Positions 25,945 to 35,648 of a DNA stretch of 64,000 bases are shown piece after piece. How positions within the stretch are numbered: the stretch's first letter is position 1; every line of letters starts with the position of its first letter. A model generated the notes under the pieces. The model searched no databases. It saw only the letters and a program-made list of their open reading frames with translations, and was not told where the DNA came from. The DNA comes from an uncultured Verrucomicrobia subdivision 3 bacterium (GTDB lineage: Bacteria > Verrucomicrobiota > Verrucomicrobiia > Limisphaerales > UBA11358). A program made the translations under genes and the position numbers. The stretch lies in assembly GCA_903878805.1 (NCBI GenBank), contig CAIRJF010000029.1, forward strand, positions 31,088 to 95,087, written 5' to 3'.

Positions 25945-27633
25945 ATGCAAAAAAACAAAATCTTCATTGCGCTGTCCGCGTTTGCCTGTGTGGTTACACC
26001 GGCGCAGTCGGCGGATGTGACTAATACGTTTCTGCCCGTAAACATTAGCGTAGATGCGGCCAAGCCGATGGGAGACGTGAAACCAATCTGGCGATTTTTC
26101 GGCGCGGACGAGCCGAATTACGCTTACATGAAAGAAGGGGAAAAATTATTGTCCGAACTCGGACAGCTCGGCGCACCGCAGGTTTATTTTCGCGCGCATC
26201 ATTTACTCACCAGCGGTGACGGTGCGTATGCGCTCAAGTGGGGTTCGACCAGTGCCTACAAGGAAGATGCGAATGGTAATCCGGTTTACGACTGGACGAT
26301 CAACGACAAGATTTTCGACACCTATCTTGCCCGCGGAATTAAGCCGTATGTGCAACTCGGTTTCATGCCGGAAGCGCTGACTATGCATCCGCAAAATTAT
26401 CCGCACCATCCGCCGGTGAATGAAAAAGCTGACCCGGCGGGCGGGCAATCGTATCCGCCGAAAGACTACGTGAAGTGGGGAAATCTCGCTTACGAGTGGG
26501 CGAATCACTGCGTGGAAAAATACGGACAAGCGGAAGTTGAGAAGTGGTATTGGGAAGTTTGGAACGAGCCGAACATCATGTATTGGCACGGCACACACGA
26601 AGATTATTTCAAGCTCTACGACTACGCGATTGCCGGCGTGCGCCGCGCGCTGCCAACCGCGCGTGTGGGCGGACCAGAAACTGCCGGTGGACCTGGTGGA
26701 AAATTTTTGCACGAATTTTTACAGCACTGCGCGCATGGCACAAACTATGTCACGGGCAAAATTGGTTCGCCGCTGGACTTCATTTCGTTTCACGCGAAAG
26801 GCTCGCCGGAATTCACAAACGGTCATGTTCGTATGGCGATGTCCAGTCAGTTACGCAACATGGACGACGCATTCGCCGTCATCGCGTCGTTTCCTGAATA
26901 CAAGAAAACGCCCATCGTTATTGGCGAATCTGATCCCGATGGCTGCGCCGCGTGCCGCGAACCGCGCGATGCGTATCGCAATGGCACGATGTATTCCAGC
27001 TATACGGCGGCAAGCTTTCCGCGCGCGCTGGAACTCGCAACGAAGCACGGCGTCAATCTTGAAGGCGCTCTGACGTGGGCGTTTGAATTCGAAGACCAGC
27101 CGCCATTCGCTGGTTTCCGCCAACTCGCGAGTGCGGGACTTGATTTGCCGGTGCTGAATGTGTTTCGCATGTTCGGCAAAATGGACGGCCAGCGACTCGC
27201 GGTGACGAGCAGTGCCGGCTTGAACGCAGAAATCATCCGCGCCAAAAACGTGCGCGAAAATCCCGACATCGCCGCGCAGGCGAGCCTCAGCAAAAATAAA
27301 TTGTGCGTGCTCGTCTGGTATTATCACGACGACGACTTGCCCGGCCCAAACGCAGCGATTGATCTCGTGCTGAATGGAATTCTGCTCGCGAATGGTAAGG
27401 CAACGCTGACGCGCTATGTCATCGACGCCGACCACAGCAATTCTGACGAAGCGTGGAAGAAAATGGGTTCGCCGTTCCCGCTTTCGGCGGCGCAAAACGC
27501 GCAATTGGAAAAAGCTGGTCAACTTGCAGCCGTCGGTCAGCCGGAAAGTGTTGCTGTGAATAATGGCGTGGCAGAAGTTAAATTTTCATTGCCGCGCCAG
27601 GGCGTTACTTTGCTCGTGTTCAATTGGGATTAA
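25945..27633 (+). CDS. secreted glycoside hydrolase family 39-like enzyme
   Basis: A 562-residue protein starting at the ATG at 25945. A signal peptide (MQKNKIFIALSAFACVVTPAQSA) is followed by a TIM-barrel domain similar to GH39 beta-xylosidase/iduronidase proteins. The acid/base glutamate is E208 in WEVWNEPNIMYW. A likely nucleophile is E328 in PIVIGESDPDG. An all-beta C-terminal domain follows. Secretion and neighbouring sugar genes (6-phosphogluconolactonase, DUF1080, FucP) suggest plant or algal polysaccharide use. Substrate unknown. Confidence 0.82.
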   Translation: MQKNKIFIALSAFACVVTPAQSADVTNTFLPVNISVDAAKPMGDVKPIWRFFGADEPNYAYMKEGEKLLSELGQLGAPQVYFRAHHLLTSGDGAYALKWGSTSAYKEDANGNPVYDWTINDKIFDTYLARGIKPYVQLGFMPEALTMHPQNYPHHPPVNEKADPAGGQSYPPKDYVKWGNLAYEWANHCVEKYGQAEVEKWYWEVWNEPNIMYWHGTHEDYFKLYDYAIAGVRRALPTARVGGPETAGGPGGKFLHEFLQHCAHGTNYVTGKIGSPLDFISFHAKGSPEFTNGHVRMAMSSQLRNMDDAFAVIASFPEYKKTPIVIGESDPDGCAACREPRDAYRNGTMYSSYTAASFPRALELATKHGVNLEGALTWAFEFEDQPPFAGFRQLASAGLDLPVLNVFRMFGKMDGQRLAVTSSAGLNAEIIRAKNVRENPDIAAQASLSKNKLCVLVWYYHDDDLPGPNAAIDLVLNGILLANGKATLTRYVIDADHSNSDEAWKKMGSPFPLSAAQNAQLEKAGQLAAVGQPESVAVNNGVAEVKFSLPRQGVTLLVFNWD

Positions 27634-27688
27634 TTCAAGCCAGTGTGTGCGCTTGCCGATTGCGGCGAACTTGGCAACATCACTTCGC

Positions 27689-28378
27689 ATGGAGATAAAA
27701 ATTTTCGCCGATGCCGATGCCGTGGCGATTGCCGCTGCAAAAATTATCGCCACCGAAGCGCGCGCGTCGGTCGCGGCGCGCGGAAAATTTGTCATGGCCC
27801 TGAGCGGTGGACGCACGCCTTGGCAAATGCTGCGCTCGCTCGCCGGAGAAGATGTGCCGTGGAAAAATGTCCACGTCGTGCAAGTGGACGAACGCATCGC
27901 GCCTGCTGACGACGCCGACCGCAACCTCACGCACCTGCGCGAAAGCTTACTTTCGCACGCGCCGCTGCCGCCGGAACAAATTTACGCCATGCCCGTGGAA
28001 TCTAGCGATCTTGACGCCGCCGCGAAAAATTACGCACACACATTGGAACAAATTTGCGGCTCTCCGCCCGTGCTCGACCTTGCGCATCTCGGCCTCGGCG
28101 CGGATGGCCACACGGCTTCGCTGATTCCCGGCGATCCCGTTTTAGAAGTCAACGACCGCGACGTGGCTCTCACCGGCATTTATCAAAAACGCCGGCGCAT
28201 GACGCTGACGTATCCTTTGCTGAACCGCGCGCGACGCATTTTGTGGGTCGTGACCGGCGCGGAAAAAGTGGAAATGCTCGTGCGCCTGCGCGCGGCGGAT
28301 GTTTCGATTCCTGCGGGAAAAATCCGGCAGGAGAATGCGTTGGCGCTAGCCGACTGTGCCGCAGCGGAAAAACTTTAA
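27689..28378 (+). CDS. pgl: 6-phosphogluconolactonase
   Basis: Hydrolyses 6-phosphogluconolactone to 6-phosphogluconate in the oxidative pentose phosphate pathway. It is 229 residues in the NagB/SugI-like fold, with ALSGGRTPWQML, HVVQVDERIAPADDADRN, LGLGADGHTASLIPGD and LTYPLLNRARRILWVVTG. The ATG at 27689 is preferred to upstream codons overlapping the GH39 gene. The glucose-6-phosphate dehydrogenase and gluconate dehydrogenase are not nearby. Confidence 0.93.
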   Translation: MEIKIFADADAVAIAAAKIIATEARASVAARGKFVMALSGGRTPWQMLRSLAGEDVPWKNVHVVQVDERIAPADDADRNLTHLRESLLSHAPLPPEQIYAMPVESSDLDAAAKNYAHTLEQICGSPPVLDLAHLGLGADGHTASLIPGDPVLEVNDRDVALTGIYQKRRRMTLTYPLLNRARRILWVVTGAEKVEMLVRLRAADVSIPAGKIRQENALALADCAAAEKL

Positions 28379-28431
28379 ACAAGCCGTAATTTCCGTTGTC
28401 TCCTGTGAGCAAACTGAAGTATTTTTAGGCC

Positions 28432-29142
28432 ATGAAATTCATTTGTATTTTGACTTTGGCACTAACTCTGGGATTGCTGAATGTCCACGCGAACGAAAAC
28501 ACCCTGAGCGATGCGGAAAAGGCGGCGGGCTGGCAGTTGCTTTTTGACGGCAATTCATTTGCCGGCTGGCACAATTTCAAAAAAGATGGCGTGCGCCCGG
28601 GCTGGCAGATCAAAGACGGTGCGCTCGTTTGCGCCGACCCGCATAACGCTGGCGACATCGTGACCTCCAATCAATTTCAATGGTTTGAACTGCAACTCGA
28701 CTACAATATTTCGGAGGCTGGCAACAGCGGCATCATGTTTCACGTCACGGATGCGGGCGATCGGGTGTGGGCGACCGGCCCCGAATTTCAATTGGAAGAC
28801 AACGTCAAAGCCACCGACCATCAGCGTTGTGGCTGGCTCTACGCGCTCTATCAACCGCCGCTGGATCCCGCGACTGGTAAAATTCTTGACGCGACCAAAC
28901 CCGTCGGCGAATGGAATCATGTCCGCCTGCTCATCACGCGCGAAAAATGCGAGCATGAAATCAATGGCGTGAAATATTTTGAATACGTCCTTGGCAGCGA
29001 TGACTTCAATGCCCGCGTTGCGAAAAGCAAGTTCGGCAAAATGCCATTCTTCGCCAAGTCCGACAAGGGTTTCATCGCGCTGCAAGGTGACCACGGCAGC
29101 GTTTCCTTCCGCAATATCAAAATCCGTTCCATCGCAGAGTAA
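28432..29142 (+). CDS. secreted DUF1080 (3-keto-disaccharide hydrolase-like) protein
   Basis: A 236-residue exported protein, with a signal peptide ending near LLNVHA. It carries the DUF1080 domain: LLFDGNSFAGWHNF, GWQIKDGALVC, FELQLDYNISEAGNSGIMFHV, and the closing VSFRNIKIRSI. Jelly-roll domains of this family act in hydrolysis of 3-keto-sugars and are highly expanded in Verrucomicrobiota and Planctomycetota. It converges on the DUF455/ATP-grasp gene. Confidence 0.88.
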   Translation: MKFICILTLALTLGLLNVHANENTLSDAEKAAGWQLLFDGNSFAGWHNFKKDGVRPGWQIKDGALVCADPHNAGDIVTSNQFQWFELQLDYNISEAGNSGIMFHVTDAGDRVWATGPEFQLEDNVKATDHQRCGWLYALYQPPLDPATGKILDATKPVGEWNHVRLLITREKCEHEINGVKYFEYVLGSDDFNARVAKSKFGKMPFFAKSDKGFIALQGDHGSVSFRNIKIRSIAE

Positions 29143-29147
29143 TATTT

Positions 29148-31244
29148 TCAGGCGCGAATTTCCGGCGCGCGGCGGCTGACTTGAAACACCGCGAGACAAA
29201 CTTGCGCCGTCGCCGGATCATTCAAACAAAGTGCGCCTTCGCGGATGCGCGGCAGCGGCTCGCCTTCGAGTTGCAGCGGGAATTTTTCCGCTAACATTTG
29301 CGCGTAAGCCGGAAAATTTTCAAAACCTTCCGCCCGCAACTGCGCCGCGTTCACGAGTCGGAACGAGCCGAAACTATTTTGAAAAGTTTGCCGCATCAAT
29401 TCCACCAGCACGCGGCCCATCGTGTAACGCGGATTGATTTCGACGACAGGTTTCAATTTGACCGTGCCGTTTTCAGCGCGATAAACAAAGGCGTCAATGC
29501 CGATTGGTCCGGTGAAATCGATTTTTCGTAATTCAATTTCAAGCGCCGCAAAAACTTCGCCGTAAAATTCTAGCAACCGGTTGGAAATGTCCGCCGGTTC
29601 GCGAAATAGTGAAACAATTTTGGCCGGAATTCGTTTGTGGTGATGCGATTCGGCAAAGTTGGCGACGAATTGGCCACGCGCGTCGCACTGCAAGCCAGTG
29701 TAACCGCACAGTTTCAAACCATTCGCCGTCATTTCGAGTTGGGCAGAAAAATCCAGATCGCGTTCCAACCACGGCTCGACGACCAATTCGCGATTTTGCG
29801 CGAACTTATTTTCCAGCCAGCGGAGTTGTGGTGGCAAAATTTCCGGTTCAAACAGCCGCATCGCGTTACTGCCGGCGACGCCGAAGGCTTCCTTCACGAC
29901 GATTTTGTGATGGCCGCGCGCACGGATTTTGGCAATCGCGGCGAATGCTTCTTCAACTGAATTTACCGCCACGCCGACTTCGTTTTCACCGCAAAGCCAA
30001 ACTTGTTCCTGCAATTTTGACGAGATGATTTGCCGCAGAAAATTGGCGCTCCAGGTTTTGGAATAAAGTTGAGCAATTTTTGGGTTGAATCGTTTTTCGT
30101 CCGCGCGTTTTTCGCCGGTGACACTGGCGAATATGGGTTTTAATAATTCATAGCTGTCCGGTCCCCACGCCCACGGACGCAGGCTGCCGAGTTTGCGATT
30201 TTTTAAATCGCCGACATTTTTTGTTTCCACAAATTCCGGCAACGGAAAACCGGCGGACTTGACGCGGCTCAAAAATTCGACGGATGGTTTTTGACTCGTC
30301 AGCACGATGTCATCTTGCCGACATAAAAACTGCGGCAGATTTTCTAAATCGCGCGCGAGCTGTGCCTGATGTTTGGTGGGATTAAAAGTTTTGCCCTCGG
30401 CGATGCGACCTTCGGCGAATGGATTGAAAATAAAAACGCTCGGTGTGCGGCCTTTGGATTGCGAATAGACATTGATTTCGGCGATGAATTGCGCGTCGAA
30501 TCCGGCGGCACGGCGACCTTCGACGTTCAGCGAAAAGCCTTTGGCCCGCTGCGGCGAGAGCGGAAATTTCAGCACGCGGCAGAAAGCGTCCCAGTCGTTT
30601 TCGCCCGGATTTTTCCAGCGGCGAAACCATTTCAAGCCGTAGGCGACATGACCAATTTCATCGCGATAAATTTTTCCGAGCAGATCGGAAGTCTCATTAT
30701 CGCCAATGTTGGCAAAGCTTTTCGCGAAATGGCCGGCAAAGTCGAGATTTGCCTGCTCGAACGTCAGGCACAAGCTGGAGACGTAATCAATCGGATGTTC
30801 CATCGGCGAGACGCAACGCCAAAAGTAGCCGCTGACGGGCAGTTCGCCGAATTCGATGCCGCAACTTTTCATGCGCTCGATGTAGAGGCGCGTGTGTTCC
30901 TGCTCGTCCTTGAGTGTGCGAAAAACGCCCTGGCGAAAGGCGGCAGGTGCATCGGGAAATTTCAACAGCACGAGCGCCATGAGTTCGGTGGCGAGGAGTT
31001 CGTGGTTGCCGAAAAAATGGAGCAGCTTGCCGCGCTCGGATTTTTTTTCGAGCTGGTGTAGGCCAGGAAATTCGCTTTTGCCGGCGGCGTGCGGTTTGAA
31101 AATCAAATTTGCCGGGCGGCTGGGCGCGTCCGGCGTGACGAGCGCGATGCCGGGACGTTCGTCGGTAATGGAATCGGGCGCGCGAAGTTTTTCTTCGAGC
31201 GAGGTGGCGAACAAAACTTGTTCGGCAAATTCACGGAGTTCCAT
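29148..31244 (-). CDS. DUF455 ferritin-like/ATP-grasp fusion protein
   Basis: A 698-residue two-module protein. Residues about 1-250 are DUF455, a ferritin-like four-helix bundle; candidate di-iron ligands are E87, E114-x2-H117, E163 and E196-x2-H199, the E...ExxH...E...ExxH pattern. Residues about 330-690 resemble an ATP-grasp ligase, with HHKIVVKEAFGVAGSNAMRL as the ATP-lysine/glycine loop, a conserved VVEPWLERDLDFS strand, and the metal-binding VVEINPRYTMG. It has no signal peptide or membrane helix. The combination suggests iron-oxygen chemistry linked to ATP-driven bond formation, but no substrate can be named. Confidence 0.72.
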   Translation of the reverse strand: MELREFAEQVLFATSLEEKLRAPDSITDERPGIALVTPDAPSRPANLIFKPHAAGKSEFPGLHQLEKKSERGKLLHFFGNHELLATELMALVLLKFPDAPAAFRQGVFRTLKDEQEHTRLYIERMKSCGIEFGELPVSGYFWRCVSPMEHPIDYVSSLCLTFEQANLDFAGHFAKSFANIGDNETSDLLGKIYRDEIGHVAYGLKWFRRWKNPGENDWDAFCRVLKFPLSPQRAKGFSLNVEGRRAAGFDAQFIAEINVYSQSKGRTPSVFIFNPFAEGRIAEGKTFNPTKHQAQLARDLENLPQFLCRQDDIVLTSQKPSVEFLSRVKSAGFPLPEFVETKNVGDLKNRKLGSLRPWAWGPDSYELLKPIFASVTGEKRADEKRFNPKIAQLYSKTWSANFLRQIISSKLQEQVWLCGENEVGVAVNSVEEAFAAIAKIRARGHHKIVVKEAFGVAGSNAMRLFEPEILPPQLRWLENKFAQNRELVVEPWLERDLDFSAQLEMTANGLKLCGYTGLQCDARGQFVANFAESHHHKRIPAKIVSLFREPADISNRLLEFYGEVFAALEIELRKIDFTGPIGIDAFVYRAENGTVKLKPVVEINPRYTMGRVLVELMRQTFQNSFGSFRLVNAAQLRAEGFENFPAYAQMLAEKFPLQLEGEPLPRIREGALCLNDPATAQVCLAVFQVSRRAPEIRA

Positions 31245-31336
31245 CTCACCAGTGCTATCAATTGTGGAGTCCGCTGAAAATATAAAACGGCGGCGGGAAT
31301 GTGAATTCGCGCCGCCGAAGTGAAGGCGAAATTATT

Positions 31337-32806
31337 TCAAGCAGCATCTTTGGCTTCCAGCCTCTGCCAGACGAGGCCGTAGAGGGCGATGAGGACGAAG
31401 CACACGAGCGGCACGACGAAGCCGGCACGCATCGAGCTGGTATCTGCGAGGTGACCCATGAACGGTGCGGCGATAGCGCCGCCAACGATAGACATGACAA
31501 TCATCGATGAACCCAGCTTGGTGTAGTCTCCGAGGCCGCGGATGCCGAGTGCGAAAATGGTCGGGAACATCACAGACATGAAGAAGAACGTGCCAAACAT
31601 CGCATACAGACCGAGCTTGCCGCCGCCCATGCAGATGGCCGTGAGCGCGATATTGATGGCCGCGTAGGCTGCGAGAACAAAATGCGGTTTGAACTGGCTG
31701 ATGATGAAGCTGCCGCACAGACGCCCGGACATGAACAGCACGAAACCAATGGCACCAAGCCAGTGCGCCGCCTGCAATTTGGTTACGCCAGGATCGTTTT
31801 CCAAAATGTAGTTCACGCAGAAACTGAAAATGCCCGTTTGCGCCGCGACGTAAAGGAACTGTGTGCCGATGCCGAGCGTGAAATGTTTGCGCCGGAACAA
31901 ATCCCAATTTTTGGAGACCAACAGGAATCCGCCGATGTAAGCGGCCACGAGCAGACCGTATTTGGCCGGGTCAAACAACGCCGCCGGCATGTTTAGCAGC
32001 GCCCAGATCAGGCCCAAAATCGGTGCGATGAAGAAATAGAGCAGACCGCAGACAATCGCCAAACTAACGGCAATGCCCGCCAGTTGACCGCCGGAAGGCT
32101 TGAGGGAATTTTTCTGCTCGGCGGATTTTTTACTTTCGTCCTCGGCGTGCAAATCCGGCACTTTGGACACGGCGAAGATGACCAGCAAGATGGCTACAAA
32201 GATGCCGATGCCCAGATAGGGCGTGGACAAACCGGCATTGGCATTCGCACCCTCGCCGCTGCCGAAGACGAATTGTCCGCCGACAATCGGGCCGAGAATC
32301 CAGCCGCCGCCGTTGATGGTCTGGGCGATGTTGATGCGCGTCGCGCCATGCTCCGGCGCGCCTAGCACCGTGGTGTAAGGATTGGCGATGGTTTCCAAAC
32401 AGGTCATGCCCGCCGCGATGACGAACAAGCCAAGCAGAAACGCCCAGTATTGACCGATGCCGACGGCGGGAATAAACCAGAACGCGCCCGCTGCAATGAG
32501 TGACAAACCGACCAGGATGCCGCCCTTATAACCAAACTTCCGCGCGATGAGCCCGGCGGGAATCGCCATCAGGAAGTAAGCGAGATAGTTGGCCGATTGC
32601 ACGAGGCCGGACTGCTGCTTGTTGATGTGCAGTGAATCCTGAAAATGTTTATTCAGAATGTCGATCATCCCGTTGCAAAAGCCCCAGAGCAGAAACAATG
32701 AGGTGACTAACGCAAAGGTGACGAAGAGGTTCTGGCCGTCGGCCGTTTTGAAAAGCCCGCCGCCCGAGGTGCCCGATGATTTTGGAGATTGAACTGGTGT
32801 AATCAT
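31337..32806 (-). CDS. FucP-like sugar:proton symporter (MFS)
   Basis: A 489-residue major-facilitator transporter of the fucose/glucose permease family, with twelve predicted helices. LLWGFCNGMIDILNKHFQDSL near residue 42 is the typical FucP N-terminus, followed by GLVQSANYLAYFLMAIPAGLIARKFGYK and a GMTCLETIANPY segment with the helix-4 glutamate. Substrate is probably a hexose or deoxyhexose; this cannot be narrowed. It may be transcribed with the DUF455/ATP-grasp gene, which lies 92 bases downstream. Confidence 0.88.
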   Translation of the reverse strand: MITPVQSPKSSGTSGGGLFKTADGQNLFVTFALVTSLFLLWGFCNGMIDILNKHFQDSLHINKQQSGLVQSANYLAYFLMAIPAGLIARKFGYKGGILVGLSLIAAGAFWFIPAVGIGQYWAFLLGLFVIAAGMTCLETIANPYTTVLGAPEHGATRINIAQTINGGGWILGPIVGGQFVFGSGEGANANAGLSTPYLGIGIFVAILLVIFAVSKVPDLHAEDESKKSAEQKNSLKPSGGQLAGIAVSLAIVCGLLYFFIAPILGLIWALLNMPAALFDPAKYGLLVAAYIGGFLLVSKNWDLFRRKHFTLGIGTQFLYVAAQTGIFSFCVNYILENDPGVTKLQAAHWLGAIGFVLFMSGRLCGSFIISQFKPHFVLAAYAAINIALTAICMGGGKLGLYAMFGTFFFMSVMFPTIFALGIRGLGDYTKLGSSMIVMSIVGGAIAAPFMGHLADTSSMRAGFVVPLVCFVLIALYGLVWQRLEAKDAA

Positions 32807-32957
32807 GTTTTTGGAAGTGCTTTGTTCGAAAAGAGTCTTTAGAAATGTTTCCCTGGGTCAAGTTTCAATTGTGCCCGAACAATTCACTTTGTTTTCACCC
32901 GGCTTAAATTTGCGGATGTCAGATTGCACTTCGACGCGCAACGGCTAGGATGTTTTC

Positions 32958-33872
32958 ATGTCCGACGGCTACCGGCAACTGCTCGACGCGACGATTCAGC
33001 ATCTCGAAGGTCTGAAATCGCGCGGCGTTCGCCATGTTGCTATCGCGCCGGAAACCTTGCGGGCGCTCGCGTTGCCGGCGGCGAAATTTCCAATTTCCAA
33101 TTTCCAATCGCCAATCACCAAGGTGGTTCCGCCACCGGCCATCAAAACTGAACCAACCATTTCCATGCCGCCTAAAAAAACTTCCGCGCCGGTTGTCGCC
33201 GCGAAAGCTGAAATCCCCAATCTCAAAGTTGAAATCACCAGTTCCTCGCCGGAAAAAGCGGCGGCGTTCACGGCCTTGCGGGAACGCGCGCTGGCGTGTG
33301 TCAAATGTCCTCACCTCGCGGCGTCACGCACGACTGTGGTGTTTGGCGTGGGCAACATTGATGCGCAGTTGATGTTCGTCGGCGAAGCGCCGGGCGCGGA
33401 CGAAGATGAACAAGGCGAACCGTTCGTCGGTCGCGCCGGGCAGTTGCTCACAAAAATTATTTTGGCCACCGGACTTTCGCGCGCGGATGTTTACATCGCG
33501 AACATTTTGAAATGCCGACCGGACACACCGGGCCAAAGCGCGGGCAACCGTCCGCCCACGCCGGAGGAGCGCGCGACGTGCATCCCGTATTTGCAGGAGC
33601 AGATTGATTTGATCAAGCCCAAGGCCATCGTGGCGCTCGGCGCGACGGCGGTGGACGGTTTGCTCGGCAAAGCGCCCGGCATCACGAAGCTGCGCGGCCA
33701 GTGGCAGACGTATCGCGGCATTCCGCTGATGCCGACGTATCATCCGGCGTATCTGCTGCGCAACCAGTCGTTGAGCGAGAAGCGCAAGGTGTGGGAAGAT
33801 TTTTTGAAGGTGATGGAAAAATTGGAAATGCCCATCAGTGCAAAGCAGCGGAATTTCTTTTTGCCGACGTGA
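32958..33872 (+). CDS. uracil-DNA glycosylase, iron-sulfur type (family 4-like)
   Basis: A 304-residue repair enzyme that removes uracil from DNA. Motif A is [20 protein letters not shown] from residue 143, and the leucine-loop/motif B region is near YHPAYLLRN. The [4Fe-4S] ligands are C114, C117, C186 and C208. N-terminal residues 1-40 form a separate helical part. Residues 43-97 are a low-complexity linker built from short nucleotide repeats, not typical of the family. It overlaps no neighbour; the YraN gene starts 32 bases downstream. Confidence 0.9.
   Translation: MSDGYRQLLDATIQHLEGLKSRGVRHVAIAPETLRALALPAAKFPISNFQSPITKVVPPPAIKTEPTISMPPKKTSAPVVAAKAEIPNLKVEITSSSPEKAAAFTALRERALACVKCPHLAASRTTVVFGVGNIDAQLMFVGEAPGADEDEQGEPFVGRAGQLLTKIILATGLSRADVYIANILKCRPDTPGQSAGNRPPTPEERATCIPYLQEQIDLIKPKAIVALGATAVDGLLGKAPGITKLRGQWQTYRGIPLMPTYHPAYLLRNQSLSEKRKVWEDFLKVMEKLEMPISAKQRNFFLPT
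33084..33120 (+). repeat. short tandem TTTCCAA repeat in the udg linker
   Basis: Tandem copies of AATTTCC (AAATTTCCAATTTCCAATT, then TCCAATCGCCAATCACCA) lie inside the glycosylase gene and translate as [13 protein letters not shown] related segment, GAAATCCCCAATCTCAAAG, is at 33208-33226. The frame stays open, so the enzyme tolerates the insertion. Confidence 0.6.
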
Positions 33873-33904
33873 CCGGTGGAGGCAGTTTGACTGCGGCCAG
33901 AAAA

Positions 33905-34333
33905 ATGAAGCTTCTGGAAAAATTAAAGGCGAAGTTTGCCGGAAAGAAAAAGCCGGAGCATTTGCGGCGCGGCGAACTGGGCGAGCGAGCGGCGAAAAAA
34001 CATCTGCAAAAACTTGGCTTGAAATTTCTCGCGGCCAATTTTCGCTCGGAACGCGGCGAGATTGATCTGGTTTTTCGTGAAGGAGATTGCCTTGTGTTCA
34101 TCGAGGTGAAAACGCGGTCGTCGGAAGAATGGTCGCGGCCGGCGGACGCGGTGGATGCGCGGAAGAAAAAATTGTTGTCGCAAACGGCGCTGGACTATTT
34201 GCGGTTGCTGAAAAATCCCGAGGTGAAATTCCGTTTCGACATCGTGGAGGTGTTGCTGGCGGATGGCACGGTGCGCGAGTTGCGGCATTTGCCGAACAGC
34301 TTCGCTTTGAGCAAGCCATACCGTTACGCGTGA
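33905..34333 (+). CDS. yraN: YraN family (UPF0102) nuclease-like protein
   Basis: A 142-residue protein with the restriction-endonuclease-like fold of the UPF0102 family. The conserved motifs are GELGERAAKKHLQKLG, ANFRSERGEIDLVF with the catalytic-type D, and VFIEVKTRS. Its exact role is not established. The ATG at 33905 overlaps nothing and gives the usual family start; longer in-frame extensions read into the udg gene. Confidence 0.88.
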   Translation: MKLLEKLKAKFAGKKKPEHLRRGELGERAAKKHLQKLGLKFLAANFRSERGEIDLVFREGDCLVFIEVKTRSSEEWSRPADAVDARKKKLLSQTALDYLRLLKNPEVKFRFDIVEVLLADGTVRELRHLPNSFALSKPYRYA

Positions 34334-34379
34334 ATTTACTTGCGCCCGCGCGCGGACGGGTTGAGCTTGCGTCAAAACC

Positions 34380-35606
34380 ATGGGCCATGCTTTGACCATC
34401 GCGCTGAATGTTTGCCTGTCGCTGTTCGCGCTGGGATTCATCGGCTGGATTTTTTGGCGCGCGCTGAAGCAGAGCGATGAACCGGGCATGCTGGTTTGCA
34501 AATGGTTGCTCACCATGGCGATTTTTTTTGCGGAATGGAAATATGCCTTGCCGATGTATGGCGGCGGTGGTTTTGGCAGCATTATTGCAATCGGCATTAC
34601 GGGCGGATTGGCGATGGCATTCAATGTCATCTGGCGGCACAGCATCATTGAGATTTTTACCAAGCCGTTGTCCAATGTGTTTGACGGCGGCAGCGAACCG
34701 CCGGAGCCGAAGCCGGCTTATTCCATGGCGCAGGCGAAACGCAAATCCAGTCGTCCACTGGAGGCAATCGTCCTGATCCGCGAGCAGCTTGCAAAATTTC
34801 CGACGGACTTCGAGGGCGTGCTGCTGCTGGCGAACATTCAGGCGGAAGATTTAAACGACCTACCTGGCGCGGAAATCACGCTGAATCATTTTTGCGATGC
34901 GAAAAACGTTCCCGACCGGCAGGTGGTCGGCGCATTGACGCAACTAGCGGACTGGCATCTGAAAAAATCCGCCGATGTGGACGGGGCGCGGGCGGCGCTG
35001 CAAAAAATCGTGGTGCGGTTTCCGGACACGGAAATGGCTTTGCGCGCCGAACAGCGGCTGGCGCATCTGGGCGAGACGGAAAAAATAATTTTGGCGCAGC
35101 ACGACCGGCAGGTGCTGGCGGTGCCGGTAGGCGTGAACAACATCGGCTTGCTTGACTCGACGGATTTTTTGCGGCCAAAGGAAATTGAGCCGGGCAAACT
35201 GGCGGCGGTTTATGTGAAGCATCTGGAGCAGCATCCGCATGACGCGGAAGTGCGCGAAAAACTGGCGGTGATTTATGCGCGCGATTTCAAGCGGCTGGAT
35301 TTGGCGACGCTGGAGCTGAACGAGTTGCTTAACGAGCCGCGTCATTCGGCGAAGCAGATGGCGGCGTGGCTGAACCAACTGGCAAATTTTCAGGTGGAGC
35401 TGGGCGCGGACGCGGCGGCGGTGGCGGCGACGCTGGAGCAAATTGTCGAGCGGTTTCCGGATTCGCCGATGGCGGAGATCGCGCAGCGGCGGCTGGCGCG
35501 GGTCAATTATGAAATCAAAGGCCAGCAGGCGACTGCGGAGGTGAAACTGGGTGTCTATGAACAGCGGCTTGGCTTGAAATACGGCAAGCCAGGCCAGCAT
35601 CAGTGA
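34380..35606 (+). CDS. membrane protein with TPR-like C-terminal region
   Basis: A 408-residue protein. Three hydrophobic helices (about residues 5-25, 40-58 and 63-85) are followed by a soluble helical region of about 300 residues. It contains TPR-like repeats such as LLLANIQAEDLNDLPGAEIT, ALQKIVVRFPDTEMALRAEQRL and ATLEQIVERFPDSPMAEIAQRRL, a pattern of scaffolding domains. No enzyme motif is visible. It sits between yraN and a DUF486 gene with modest gaps; function unknown. Confidence 0.7.
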   Translation: MGHALTIALNVCLSLFALGFIGWIFWRALKQSDEPGMLVCKWLLTMAIFFAEWKYALPMYGGGGFGSIIAIGITGGLAMAFNVIWRHSIIEIFTKPLSNVFDGGSEPPEPKPAYSMAQAKRKSSRPLEAIVLIREQLAKFPTDFEGVLLLANIQAEDLNDLPGAEITLNHFCDAKNVPDRQVVGALTQLADWHLKKSADVDGARAALQKIVVRFPDTEMALRAEQRLAHLGETEKIILAQHDRQVLAVPVGVNNIGLLDSTDFLRPKEIEPGKLAAVYVKHLEQHPHDAEVREKLAVIYARDFKRLDLATLELNELLNEPRHSAKQMAAWLNQLANFQVELGADAAAVAATLEQIVERFPDSPMAEIAQRRLARVNYEIKGQQATAEVKLGVYEQRLGLKYGKPGQHQ

Positions 35607-35648
35607 TTCCCGTTTGACACACCGGGCGGGCGGATTCATTTTGGGCAC

